Origin: Micromonospora pattaloongensis
GTDB taxonomy: Bacteria; Actinomycetota; Actinomycetes; Mycobacteriales; Micromonosporaceae
NCBI RefSeq assembly: GCF_900107255.1
Contig: NZ_FNPH01000003.1
Location: 186,001 to 250,000, forward strand
Length of the DNA: 64,000 nt
Direction: 5' to 3'
Shown: positions 8,939 through 16,452 of the stretch, piece by piece
Layout of the letters: the number at the start of each line of letters is the position of its first letter
How positions within the stretch are numbered: position 1 is the stretch's first letter
Program-made: the position numbers and the translations under genes
Notes under the pieces: model-generated
Database searches by the model: none
What the model saw: only the letters and a program-made list of their open reading frames with translations
What the model was told of the DNA's origin: nothing

Positions 8939-11900
8939 TTAGTCCATCAGGAATCGCGGGTTGTCGATGACACCCGCGTGAACGCGGACGTCGTCGACGG
9001 AGCCCTGCCAGTGGCCGGTGGCGGCGCCGTTGCGCTTCTCCCGCCCGACCGCTAGCGGCCCGCTGGCCTGCCAGCCGCCGGTGAACGGCGTGACCTCCGC
9101 GAGCTCACCGTTCACATAGAGGCTGAGGGTCGCGCGGGTCGCGTCGTACACACCCGTGAGATGGGTCCAAGTGTCGACGGACGCTGCGGCAGGCGCGGCG
9201 GCCCGGACCGTCGCCGAGTTGTCCGCGTCGGACCTTGTGGCCCGAAACTGCCAGCCGCCCACGTCGCCGGCGTAGCCGAGTTGGAAGGCGGCGCCCCTGG
9301 CACCCTCGAAGCAGACCGCGCACTGGTCACCGCCGGTGGCGCCGAGCTTGACCCAACTGGAGACGGTGAACGACTGGGCCGTGTTGACGACGGCACCCGC
9401 GGTGGCGGCCGAGCCGGTACCGGCCAGCTTCAGGCCGGCACCCTCGCCGCGCCCGGCGGGGTCCCACGTCGCGCCGGCCGCCAGCGTGAGCGGGTGCGGC
9501 GGCGCCGCGGCGTCGACGCAGGCCACGGGCGACCCGGTGCACGAGTCGAACCGCCACTCGCCGACGGCCTGCGGCACGACGCCCTGGTAGACCCGCACCT
9601 CGTCGATCGCGCCCAGCCAGTTGTCGGTCATCACCGGGCTGCCGCCCGGCGGCGTCCAGCGCGCCGCGCCGACCGTCAGCGGACCCGCCGCCCGCCACAA
9701 CGGCTGCGGCATCGACAGGGAATCGAGCAGTGCGCCGTTGACGTAGAGCCGCACGCCGCGGGTGGGGGCGTCGTAGACGCCAGCCAGGTGGACCCATTTG
9801 CCGACGACGCCGGGGTCGAGCGCCGGCGAATACGCCACCGTCCAACTGTTGCCCTGATCGGTGTCGGACCCGGCCACCGCGAAGGCCCACTTGGGCGTGC
9901 CGCTGTCGTGCCGGAGGCCGAGGTAGAACGGGCTCACCTTGCTCCCCAGCTGCGCCAGCGCCGTACGGTTACCGGTCGGAATGGCCGAGCCGTCGATGCG
10001 CACCCAGGTGGAGACCGTGAACGACTGGTCGGTCCAGATCGGCGCCTCGGTGCCGACCGCCTGACCCGTGCCGTCGAAGAGCACCAGGCCGGTGCCGTCG
10101 TAGCCGGACATCGCCGCCGGGATCGACGCGCCGCCGGTCAGGGTCAGGGCGCGCCCGTAGTCGGACGAGTCGAGCGCGAACGGGCTGTCGACCTCGTTGA
10201 AGTGGTACTCCGCCGCCTTGCCGGTCGCGAGCGGCCTGGTCATGTCGTTGATCTCGCTGGGGAAGAGCACCCGCGACCAGACGGTCACGTCACTGATCGC
10301 GCCCCCGAACCCCGGCGTACCGCCGATGCGCAGGTAGCCGTCGGCCTTCCAGGTGGTGATGTTGGCCGTGGTCTTGACCGCCTTGCCGTCGACGTAGAGG
10401 GTCAGAGTCTTGGCCGCGGCGTCGTAGGTGCCGACGAGATGCGTCCACCGCCCGACCGGGGACGCGGTGGTCGACTGCGCGCCGTAGTAGGTCGGGGTCG
10501 CCACGTCGGCGGAGGTCGTGGTGATCTTCCAGGCGTCCCAGCCGTCGCCCTTGACATATTCGAGGAGGAACGCACTGGTGTTCCAGCCGCCCTGGCTGAC
10601 GATGGTGTGTGAGCCGTTGCCATTCGCGCCGAGGCGCACCCAGGCCGACACCGTGAAGCTGTTACTGGTGTCCGGGACGACCTTCGCGGCACTGACGGCC
10701 CCGTCTTCGCCCTCGTCGAACGCGACCGCCGTGGTGCCCGGCTGGCGCCCCTCGGCCCCCGGTGTGCCGCCCGACAGCGTGGCCGTATGGCCGTTGCCGG
10801 TCGCGTCCTCGAGCAGGACGCCCTCGGTCTCGGCCATCCGCCACTGGGCCACCGGTGGCGTCGCCCCGGCAACCGTGAACGGGTACGCCTTGGTCGCGCT
10901 GCTGTTGCCAGCCACGTCAACGGTGCGCACGTAGAGCGTGCGCGGGCCGCCAGCGGTCGCCGTCCAGGTCACCGTGCGGGCCGCGCCCGCCGGCGCCGCG
11001 ACCCACGTCGCCGGCGGGTCGGAGAAGCCCCACCAGTAGCCCGTCGCATCGGTGGCGCCCGCGCCCAGGTTGAACCGGCCGGTGGTCCCGACGCCGCCGC
11101 ACGAGTCGCAGCCTGCGGGGAACTCGTCCGACGTCACCGTGGGCAGCGGGGGCGGCGTGGCGTCGACCTTGAACTCGCACCACGAGGAGCCGCTCGAGTA
11201 ATCGGTGCCGCTGGACCCGCCGTAGGACCACGGGTCGGAGATGGTCACCCGCCACCGGTAGTGCTCGTTACTCCCGAGGACGGGCGTGACCACGGTGGTG
11301 CCGCCGTTGGCGCGGCCGATGGAGTCGACCGGCGAGGTGTAGGCGACCCACGCCGTGCCGGTCCAGCGCTGGACGTTGAAGACGCCCTTGAGATCGGTCT
11401 CGGCGTCGGCGTCGTTGGCCACCGCCATGAGGTTGGGCGTCGTGTCGTTGATCAGCGGCGCGTTGGCGGCCGGCGCGGTGTCGGTTCCGGCGACGCAGCT
11501 CGTCGCGGGCGAGCTGCTGCGCGCGCCAACGGTCGGGTACGAGTTGTAGTCGATCGAGAGCCGCACGCTCGCGTGGTTGAACCGCTTCCAGTAATCCTCG
11601 GACGACTCGCTGCTGGCACGCAGGCCGACCGTCAGGACGGACGAGCCGGTGGCGAGCGCGCGGTCGACGAAGTGCTTGACCCCGAACTCGATGTTGCCGG
11701 GCCCGGAGCAGCCGCTCAGCGCGGAGTAGCGCCGGTTGCCGGTGGTCGTCGCGGTGTAGGCGCTGTCCCAGCTCGGCTGGTTGTTCCAGGTTGTCGACGA
11801 GCTGATGGAACCGGTCATCCACAGCGTCGCGTTGTTACCGCTGAAGCAGCGCCACGCATGCCGCTGCTCGATGTAGAACTTCGCGCCGAGGATATGTTTG

Positions 11901-13018
11901 CCGACCGCGCCCGAGATGTTCATCCGGAACAGCGAGCGGACGATGTATTCCGTGCTGGTGCACGCGCCGTTGGAACTGCTGTCACAGGTGCGGCCGGCGC
12001 CCACGTCGCCGACCGTGTCGGTGCTGCTCATCGCGTTGGTACGCTGCCAGAAGCTGCTGCCCGCGACGTCGGAGCGCGACCAGACCATCGTGAACGCGTT
12101 GTCCTTGAGGCCACCGACCCAGGACGGATCGATGAAGAGCGGGTACGTCGTCGCGGCGCCGGTCAGAAGCGCCGTGTCGGGCCGCAGCAGCAGGGAGCCA
12201 CGGTTGAGCGCCAGTCCGACGCGGGCCTGGCGGGGCTCGGCGGCGGGCTCCGCGGCGGCCCGGGCAACGCCGGCCGTAGCACCACTGCTGTCCCACATCA
12301 TCGGGCTGGCCGAGCTGAACAGCACCGCCCCGGACCCGTCCCGCGCGCTGACCGTGCCGGTCGCCGCGTCGGTATCGAAGGTCAGACCGTCACCGGCGAC
12401 CCCGAGGCGCAGCTCGCGCAGCGTGGGGTTGGCCGCGGCGGCGCGGCTCTTCACGACGAACACGTGGGTGAAGCCGGTTACCGTGGCGTCGACCCGGAGG
12501 TCGACTCCGGGCAGCACCTCGGGGTAGGTCGCGCTCGAGCCGTTGAGCGTCGGCTGTGGAAGCGCTGCCGGCCACGTCAGCGACATGGCCTTGCCATTCT
12601 GGCGCAGCGTCGCGAGCGGGGTGGCGCCGCCGCCGGAGAAGCTCATCGGGAACGTCGCCGCACGCGGCACGACGCTGCCGTCGGCGGCGCGCACGAGCGT
12701 CGCGTCCGCGTCGACCCAGTTGCCGCCGACCTTGGCAAACCGTGGAGCCACCGACTCCTCGAGGGTGAGGTAGCCGGCCGGGTTGGCGAAGACCTGCACG
12801 GTCTCAGTGCGTGCGGCGACCGCCTCGACCCGCGTGCCGCAGCGCTGGGCCATCTTCAGCGCGGCGGGCTCGGCCGCAGCCTGAGCAGCGCAGGGCGCAG
12901 GCGCCGCGGGGGCCGCGGCAACCAGCTCCTGTGCACCTGCCACGAGCAGGGTGCTGGCAAGCACCGTCGTCATCAGGAAAGCGGACGCGTGCCGACGACG
13001 TGCGAGCTGCTTGTCCAA
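8939..13018 (-). CDS. Secreted multi-domain protein with three LamG domains
   Basis: A 1359-aa protein. It has a signal peptide (about 1-36, 'LLVAGAQELVAAAPAAP') and an N-terminal region of about 250 residues. A DNRLRE-like beta domain follows (about 290-500, 'YPLFIDPSWVGG', 'STTWNNQPSWDS', 'ASVRLSIDYN'), then an Ig-like stretch with a 'CDSCGG' motif near 640. Three concanavalin-like LamG domains begin at 'VAQWRMAETEG' (about 725), 'AAEYHFNEVDS' (about 930) and 'VGEWRFDSCTG' (about 1140); each has the 'SFTVSAWVRLG'/'TLYVDG' pattern. LamG domains bind glycans or proteins. Proteins of this make-up commonly sit directly upstream of RHS genes in Actinobacteria, suggesting a surface or delivery partner. 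It is the first gene of the operon and no anchoring motif is visible. Confidence 0.85.
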   Translation of the reverse strand: MDKQLARRRHASAFLMTTVLASTLLVAGAQELVAAAPAAPAPCAAQAAAEPAALKMAQRCGTRVEAVAARTETVQVFANPAGYLTLEESVAPRFAKVGGNWVDADATLVRAADGSVVPRAATFPMSFSGGGATPLATLRQNGKAMSLTWPAALPQPTLNGSSATYPEVLPGVDLRVDATVTGFTHVFVVKSRAAAANPTLRELRLGVAGDGLTFDTDAATGTVSARDGSGAVLFSSASPMMWDSSGATAGVARAAAEPAAEPRQARVGLALNRGSLLLRPDTALLTGAATTYPLFIDPSWVGGLKDNAFTMVWSRSDVAGSSFWQRTNAMSSTDTVGDVGAGRTCDSSSNGACTSTEYIVRSLFRMNISGAVGKHILGAKFYIEQRHAWRCFSGNNATLWMTGSISSSTTWNNQPSWDSAYTATTTGNRRYSALSGCSGPGNIEFGVKHFVDRALATGSSVLTVGLRASSESSEDYWKRFNHASVRLSIDYNSYPTVGARSSSPATSCVAGTDTAPAANAPLINDTTPNLMAVANDADAETDLKGVFNVQRWTGTAWVAYTSPVDSIGRANGGTTVVTPVLGSNEHYRWRVTISDPWSYGGSSGTDYSSGSSWCEFKVDATPPPLPTVTSDEFPAGCDSCGGVGTTGRFNLGAGATDATGYWWGFSDPPATWVAAPAGAARTVTWTATAGGPRTLYVRTVDVAGNSSATKAYPFTVAGATPPVAQWRMAETEGVLLEDATGNGHTATLSGGTPGAEGRQPGTTAVAFDEGEDGAVSAAKVVPDTSNSFTVSAWVRLGANGNGSHTIVSQGGWNTSAFLLEYVKGDGWDAWKITTTSADVATPTYYGAQSTTASPVGRWTHLVGTYDAAAKTLTLYVDGKAVKTTANITTWKADGYLRIGGTPGFGGAISDVTVWSRVLFPSEINDMTRPLATGKAAEYHFNEVDSPFALDSSDYGRALTLTGGASIPAAMSGYDGTGLVLFDGTGQAVGTEAPIWTDQSFTVSTWVRIDGSAIPTGNRTALAQLGSKVSPFYLGLRHDSGTPKWAFAVAGSDTDQGNSWTVAYSPALDPGVVGKWVHLAGVYDAPTRGVRLYVNGALLDSLSMPQPLWRAAGPLTVGAARWTPPGGSPVMTDNWLGAIDEVRVYQGVVPQAVGEWRFDSCTGSPVACVDAAAPPHPLTLAAGATWDPAGRGEGAGLKLAGTGSAATAGAVVNTAQSFTVSSWVKLGATGGDQCAVCFEGARGAAFQLGYAGDVGGWQFRATRSDADNSATVRAAAPAAASVDTWTHLTGVYDATRATLSLYVNGELAEVTPFTGGWQASGPLAVGREKRNGAATGHWQGSVDDVRVHAGVIDNPRFLMD

Positions 13019-13110
13019 CTCAGACTCCCGAACCTCGAACCTCGGAGGGGACCGGCTCGGAGATTAGAGCCAAAACTCCGGTGTAGACGTCCGGGTAAAC
13101 AAGGTTGTCG

Positions 13111-13130
13111 GTGTCCCGTCAACGCGACAC
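13111..13130. promoter_or_regulatory. Inverted repeat upstream of the LamG-RHS operon (candidate operator)
   Basis: The arms GTGTC and GACAC are separated by 10 bases and lie 93 bp upstream of the LamG start, between it and the divergent LuxR-type gene. It could be a regulator site. The arms are short, so chance is possible. A run of nine C residues lies nearby at 13168-13176. Confidence 0.3.
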
Positions 13131-13273
13131 AAACCGCACTTAAGGCAAGAAGTATCCCTGGGTAGGACCCCCCCCCGTAGGCCCTCCCGTCCACCCCCGT
13201 TGACGCCACCGCACCAAGATCGAAAGAATGTGATCATGGCGTCGGGCACGGGAGCACAATTGGGTGGAGCGAC

Positions 13274-13537
13274 TTGAACGACATCGTTAGCGAATACGAG
13301 ATATCGATCCTCGCGATGATGGCGGCGGGCTACAGCGACACCGCCATTGCGCGCCGAGTGAGCGTCAGCACGCGGACGCTCGAACGGCACGTGGCCCGCA
13401 TCATGTCGCGGGTCGGCGCGAAGAGCCGGCTGGGTCTGGGCGCGATCGCCGCCCATCACGGCTGGCTCGACGCGGCCCGTCTCCTGGCGGTAATGGACGC
13501 CACCAGAGCGTCGGCCGCGGAAGAACTGGCCACTTAG
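13274..13537 (+). CDS. Solo LuxR-type helix-turn-helix regulator (87 aa)
   Basis: The protein consists almost only of a GerE/LuxR DNA-binding domain: 'ISILAMMAAGYSDTAIAR', then the recognition helix region 'VSTRTLERHVARIMSRVGA'. There is no receiver, autoinducer or ATPase domain. It begins with TTG after a GGAG at 13266-13269. It is divergent from the LamG-RHS operon across a 255-bp gap, so it is the obvious candidate to control it. That link is inferred; binding sites are not proven. Confidence 0.75.
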   Translation: MNDIVSEYEISILAMMAAGYSDTAIARRVSVSTRTLERHVARIMSRVGAKSRLGLGAIAAHHGWLDAARLLAVMDATRASAAEELAT

Positions 13538-14145
13538 GGATCGCGACCTCAATGTAGACCCGAAAGCACGGGTAACCGTAGCAGTCTTGCCCATAATGGA
13601 CGCGTCAACGGAAATGATCAGATTTGTCAGTACTACTCGCGCACCGGAAGCCATAAACGACCTATCCGGGGCGGCTCGGTCGAAGGTAGTGACGCGGGTG
13701 TTATAGACCTCGGCTACACCAGTTGCACGCCTACAACACCGCCGTCTGCGACGCCGTCGACATCGAGGCGGTCCGCCAGTTCACCCGCGACTGGTTCGCC
13801 GGCCCCCGCGCTCCAAGCCCGCCGAGCAGCCGTCCGCTCAGTCGTGCTCCGGCGCGCCGGTCACCCGATGCGACGCCGCCTGCAACACCTCGGTCACCAG
13901 CCGGCGCACATGCCCGCCCCTGGCCCGATAGAAGATCCGGCGGCCCTCCCGCCGCACGCTGACCAGCCCGGCCAACCGAAGCTTGCCCAAGTGCCTGACG
14001 GGTCAACCGCCACGTAGCCATCCCGATGCTCCTATGGACCGTCAAGCCGAGCACTCGTCCGTGAGGCAACGGGGGCGGCAGCTCGACCTGCGGGTCCTCG
14101 ACGGGTGGTCTGGGCGCGCAGCGCCCCACGTCGACCTAAACTGCG
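13538..14145. other. Intergenic stretch with ArsR remnant
   Basis: Apart from the ArsR-like remnant at 13838-14020 I see no intact gene. The first 150 bases are less GC-rich than the surroundings and hold a short palindrome (ACCCG-N6-CGGGT, 13558-13573). Confidence 0.5.
13838..14020 (-). pseudogene. ArsR-family regulator remnant
   Basis: On the minus strand the frame ending at 13838 reads 'RHLGKLRLAGLVSVRREGRR' followed by 'IFYRARGGHVRRLV'. This is the recognition helix and beta-wing of an ArsR/SmtB-type winged-helix repressor. An in-frame stop lies directly upstream. The preceding helix ('IGMATWRLTR') is found in another frame, as if about four bases had been inserted. The N-terminal half is not recognisable. 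It is therefore a frameshifted fragment; no target gene is adjacent. Confidence 0.6.
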
Positions 14146-14481
14146 GTGGCTTCGGTGCCGGTCGTCACTCCGTTCGTCAGCAAAGAGTTTCTCGAAGGCC
14201 ACGTCTTGGGTAGTTGGGACGACATGCCGCAGCAGGACCGGTCTCCGAGCAGCAGGTTGAACACGTACCCCGACGCCACGGGCGGGCAGCGACTCACGGC
14301 GACCGTCGTGGCGTTGGTTGCAGCGCTGCCGGCCGGTCTTCTCTGCGCTTGGCTGGCCACCTCGCTACTGAACGGCGTTCACTGGCTGGTTCAGACCCTT
14401 GCCTTCGCCGTCATCGGTCTCATCATCGGCGCTGGAGTGCTCGGATTACTCGCGAGGCACGGTAAGCACGGAAAGGGCTGA
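14146..14481 (+). CDS. Small two-helix membrane protein, unknown
   Basis: As drawn, a GTG start at 14146 gives 111 aa; an ATG at 14224 ('MPQQDRSPSSRLN') would give 85 aa and is equally possible. Two hydrophobic segments follow ('VVALVAALPAGLLCAWLA' and 'LAFAVIGLIIGAGVLGLLA'), with a short basic tail 'RHGKHGKG'. No family was recognised. It lies in the decayed part of the island between pseudogenes, so it may itself be a remnant, although the frame and membrane pattern are intact. Confidence 0.45.
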   Translation: MASVPVVTPFVSKEFLEGHVLGSWDDMPQQDRSPSSRLNTYPDATGGQRLTATVVALVAALPAGLLCAWLATSLLNGVHWLVQTLAFAVIGLIIGAGVLGLLARHGKHGKG

Positions 14482-14521
14482 CGCGGGCGGTGCTGCCGCC
14501 ATGTCTCTGGGTTTCAGGTCA

Positions 14522-14677
14522 TCAAGAGGCGAGGGCGGCGAAGTCGGCGACCAGGGCGGTGTAGACGTCGCGGACGATGTAGCGCTTCCGGCAGCGAAGG
14601 ATCTCTTGTTTGCTGAGGCCTTCGGTGACGCGGCGGCGAACGTAGTCGCGGGTGCGCTGGCCGTAGCGCATGCGCAT
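14522..14677 (-). pseudogene. IS110-family transposase C-terminal remnant
   Basis: About 51 residues, including 'RTRDYVRRRVTEGLSKQEIL' and then 'RKRYIVRDVYTAL'. They resemble the C-terminal tail of actinobacterial IS110-type transposases (usual form 'RTxAYVxRRTxEGxSKxEIIRCLKRYxAREVY'). The catalytic DEDD domain is absent and no matching insertion-sequence ends were found, so only a fragment survives. Confidence 0.55.
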
Positions 14678-15000
14678 CGACCCGCCCTCCCGGGGAGCGG
14701 GCTGCCGCCCGGCCCGCCATGTCAAGCAGACCTTGACGGCTCGTACGGACGCTGGCAGGTCGGGCAGCGGGCTGCTCGGCTCGTTCCGGGTCGAGGGCAG
14801 GCGGGATCGCCTACCGCCACCAAGACGAACAGTGACCCGTCGACGGAGCCCGGCCATCCTGGAGCCGAGCGCCCCCGCCGGAGGCGCACTAACCGCCACC
14901 CGCGACCGCCGCCAGTCCGCCGGCGCGGCCGGCATGCCCTCCCCACGCAGCGCCGGCTCGTGGCGGGAAAGCGGCCAATCAGACTCCCCGGCCGCACTGC
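14678..15000. other. Island stretch without recognisable gene
   Basis: Several frames are open, but none gives a recognised domain. The region lies between the transposase remnant and the integrase remnant and is probably decayed element DNA. Confidence 0.4.
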
Positions 15001-15128
15001 ATGGCGACGTCGAATGGCACCTGGCGCAGTTCGCCGAGGGCGGCCCCGACGGGCGACTGTTCCTCGGGGTTCAAGGCGGAATTCCGCGCCGCCGCGACTT
15101 CCACCGGATATGGCGTAAAGGAGGCGAG
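15001..15128 (+). pseudogene. Tyrosine integrase remnant
   Basis: The frame contains 'EWHLAQFAEGGPDGRLFLG' and 'IPRRRDFHRIWRKGG'. This resembles the stretch between the first catalytic Arg and the HxxR box of actinobacterial phage-type integrases (usual form 'HLAEFxEPGPDGLVFxGPKGGPLRRSNFxRxWRKA'). The catalytic Arg, HxxR and Tyr segments are absent. The sequence runs into the right direct repeat within about 50 bases, the normal position of int beside an attachment site. It is almost certainly non-functional. Confidence 0.65.
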
Positions 15129-15174
15129 AGGCAGGATCAGCGCCTGATCTGGCACACAGCGGCCGAGGAGGTCA

Positions 15175-15278
15175 GAAATGACAAACGCCCTGGTGGGGGA
15201 TGTGATCCCTCACCAGGGCGTTGTGCTTGGGTGGAGCCGAGGGGACTCGAACCCCTGACCCCCACACTGCCAGTGTGG
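15175..15278. repeat. Right 104-bp direct repeat (att-like), overlapping tRNA-Ala
   Basis: The partner of 1686-1789 (101/104 identical, same orientation). It includes the terminator hairpin at 15184-15222 and the 3' 47 bases of the intact tRNA-Ala gene. Confidence 0.85.
15184..15222 (-). terminator. Rho-independent terminator of tRNA-Ala
   Basis: Twelve-base perfect arms ('aacgccctggtg'/'caccagggcgtt') lie 10 bases 3' of the tRNA on the minus strand and are followed by a T-rich stretch. Confidence 0.75.
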
Positions 15279-15304
15279 TGCGCTACCAGCTGCGCCACGG
15301 CCCC
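15232..15304 (-). tRNA. tRNA-Ala (anticodon GGC)
   Basis: A 73-base cloverleaf. The acceptor GGGGCCG pairs with CGGCTCC. The D-arm GCGC...GCGC, an anticodon stem CCACA/TGTGG around the loop CTGGCAG (anticodon GGC, reading GCC codons), the T-arm with TTCGAGT and discriminator A are all present. CCA is not encoded. The 3' half is duplicated at 1743-1789, so this gene is the integration site of the island and stays functional because the element carries the same 3' end. Confidence 0.93.
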
Positions 15305-15403
15305 TTGCTTGTTCCCGGTCACCCGGGCACTCGCGCAATAGTACACATGCCGACGGCGTAGGTCATCTTGCGGGGTCCACGTCACACCCGCGTCGTCATA
15401 CCC

Positions 15404-15994
15404 CTAGTTGAGGGTGACGTCGGAGGGGAAATGGGCGACCGCCGCCATCATCCCGCCCTGCCGGCGCAGCACCATCGGCCACAGGTCGTCGGGTCGCTCC
15501 ATGAACGCGTCACCGGGCAGCGCGTCGAGCACGAACCAGGAGCCGGCCTCGATCTCCTCCTCCAGCTGCCCCGGCGACCAGCCGGAGTAGCCCGCGAAGA
15601 CACGGATGCCGACGACGCTGTCGCGCAGCGACTCCGGGTCGGTCGACAGGTCGACGGTGCCCACCAGACCGGAGACCGGATGGAAGCCGCGGGCGCGCCG
15701 CGCCCCGGGGCGCATCCGGGCCACGCAGATCGCCGACTCCGGCTGCACCGGGCCGCCCTCGAAGAGCACGCCGGGCTCGCGGGCCATCGCGCCCCACGGG
15801 CCGAGCACCTCGGCAACCGGCACCTCGGTGGGACGGTTGAGCACCACCCCCAGGGCGCCGCCGGATTCGTGCGCGACGAGCAGCACGACGGTCCGGTCGA
15901 AGTTGGGATCTTTGAGGGAGGGAGTCGCGACGAGCAGCTGCCCGGTCATCGACTCCATCGACCGCCCCCCGATTCGCTGCCCCTCGCTGTGCAC
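15404..15994 (-). CDS. yqgE: YqgE/AlgH family protein (UPF0301)
   Basis: 196 aa with the family signature: 'MTGQLLVATPSLKDPNFDRT' opening, 'VLLVAHESGGALGVVLNRP', 'LFEGGPVQ' and 'RVFAGYSGWSPGQLEEEIE'. The GTG at 15994 has a GGAGG five bases upstream; an ATG at 15958 is a possible internal start. The family is conserved, cytosolic and of unclear biochemical function, linked to transcription or pigment control in some Proteobacteria. The gene follows a VOC gene by 11 bp in the same direction, so the two are probably co-transcribed. Confidence 0.92.
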   Translation of the reverse strand: MHSEGQRIGGRSMESMTGQLLVATPSLKDPNFDRTVVLLVAHESGGALGVVLNRPTEVPVAEVLGPWGAMAREPGVLFEGGPVQPESAICVARMRPGARRARGFHPVSGLVGTVDLSTDPESLRDSVVGIRVFAGYSGWSPGQLEEEIEAGSWFVLDALPGDAFMERPDDLWPMVLRRQGGMMAAVAHFPSDVTLN

Positions 15995-16005
15995 CGCTAC
16001 CTCCG

Positions 16006-16374
16006 CTATCCGTGCGCGTCCGAGACGCAGAACTCGTTCCCCTCAGGGTCGGCCAGCACGCTCCAGGCGAAGCCCGGAGTGCCGTGTTCCGCGACCAGCG
16101 TCGCCCCCAGCGCGACCAGCCGGGTCACCTCGGCCGCACGGTCGTCGGCCTCCCAGTCGATGTGTACGCGATTCTTACCCGAACGCTGCCCCGCGACGCG
16201 CTGCAGGCCGATGTTGGTCGCACCGCCGTCGGTCGGGGCGAGGATCAGGAACTCGTCCTCGTGCCGCCACTTGATCTGGTAGCCCGCGGCCTCCGACCAG
16301 AACTTGGCGAGCCCCACCGGATCGGTGCAGTCGATCGTCACCATGCGCGCAGTCAAGGCCATGCCTGGCACCAT
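16006..16374 (-). CDS. VOC family protein (glyoxalase-like)
   Basis: A compact VOC domain of 118-122 aa: 'LTARMVTIDCTDPVGLAKFW' opening, 'NRVHIDWEADD' in the middle and 'VLADPEGNEFCVSDA' at the end, where the His and Glu are expected metal ligands. Two starts are possible (16374 or 16362); the second fits the family better. It resembles small actinobacterial glyoxalase-like proteins of unknown substrate. It is divergent from mtnP and lies upstream of yqgE in a likely two-gene unit. Confidence 0.85.
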   Translation of the reverse strand: MVPGMALTARMVTIDCTDPVGLAKFWSEAAGYQIKWRHEDEFLILAPTDGGATNIGLQRVAGQRSGKNRVHIDWEADDRAAEVTRLVALGATLVAEHGTPGFAWSVLADPEGNEFCVSDAHG

Positions 16375-16452
16375 AGCCTGCGATCTGCGTGTGGTTAAGG
16401 TCTAGCGGCGTGTGTACGCCGCGAGCTCGGGCAGCGGCGGGAGGTTGACCGC

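Larger units (their letters stand above)
1686..15304. mobile_element. tRNA-Ala genomic island (decayed integrative element, about 13.5 kb)
   Basis: The island is delimited by the 104-bp direct repeats at 1686-1789 and 15175-15278; the intact tRNA-Ala lies at the right border. The cargo is the LamG-RHS operon with two small membrane-protein genes, a solo LuxR-type regulator, a small two-helix membrane protein, and remnants of an ArsR regulator, an IS110-like transposase and a tyrosine integrase. The integrase remnant abuts the right repeat, the usual place for int next to attP. No complete integrase, excisionase, replication or transfer gene is visible, so the element appears immobile by itself. 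Confidence 0.75.

Noticed and set aside
10787-13165. A 792-codon open frame opposite the LamG gene
   Set aside because: Also a shadow frame; the LamG protein has clear domains and a signal peptide.
13064-13654. A leftward frame across the LamG-LuxR gap
   Set aside because: It overlaps the well-supported LuxR-type gene on the other strand and shows no domain.
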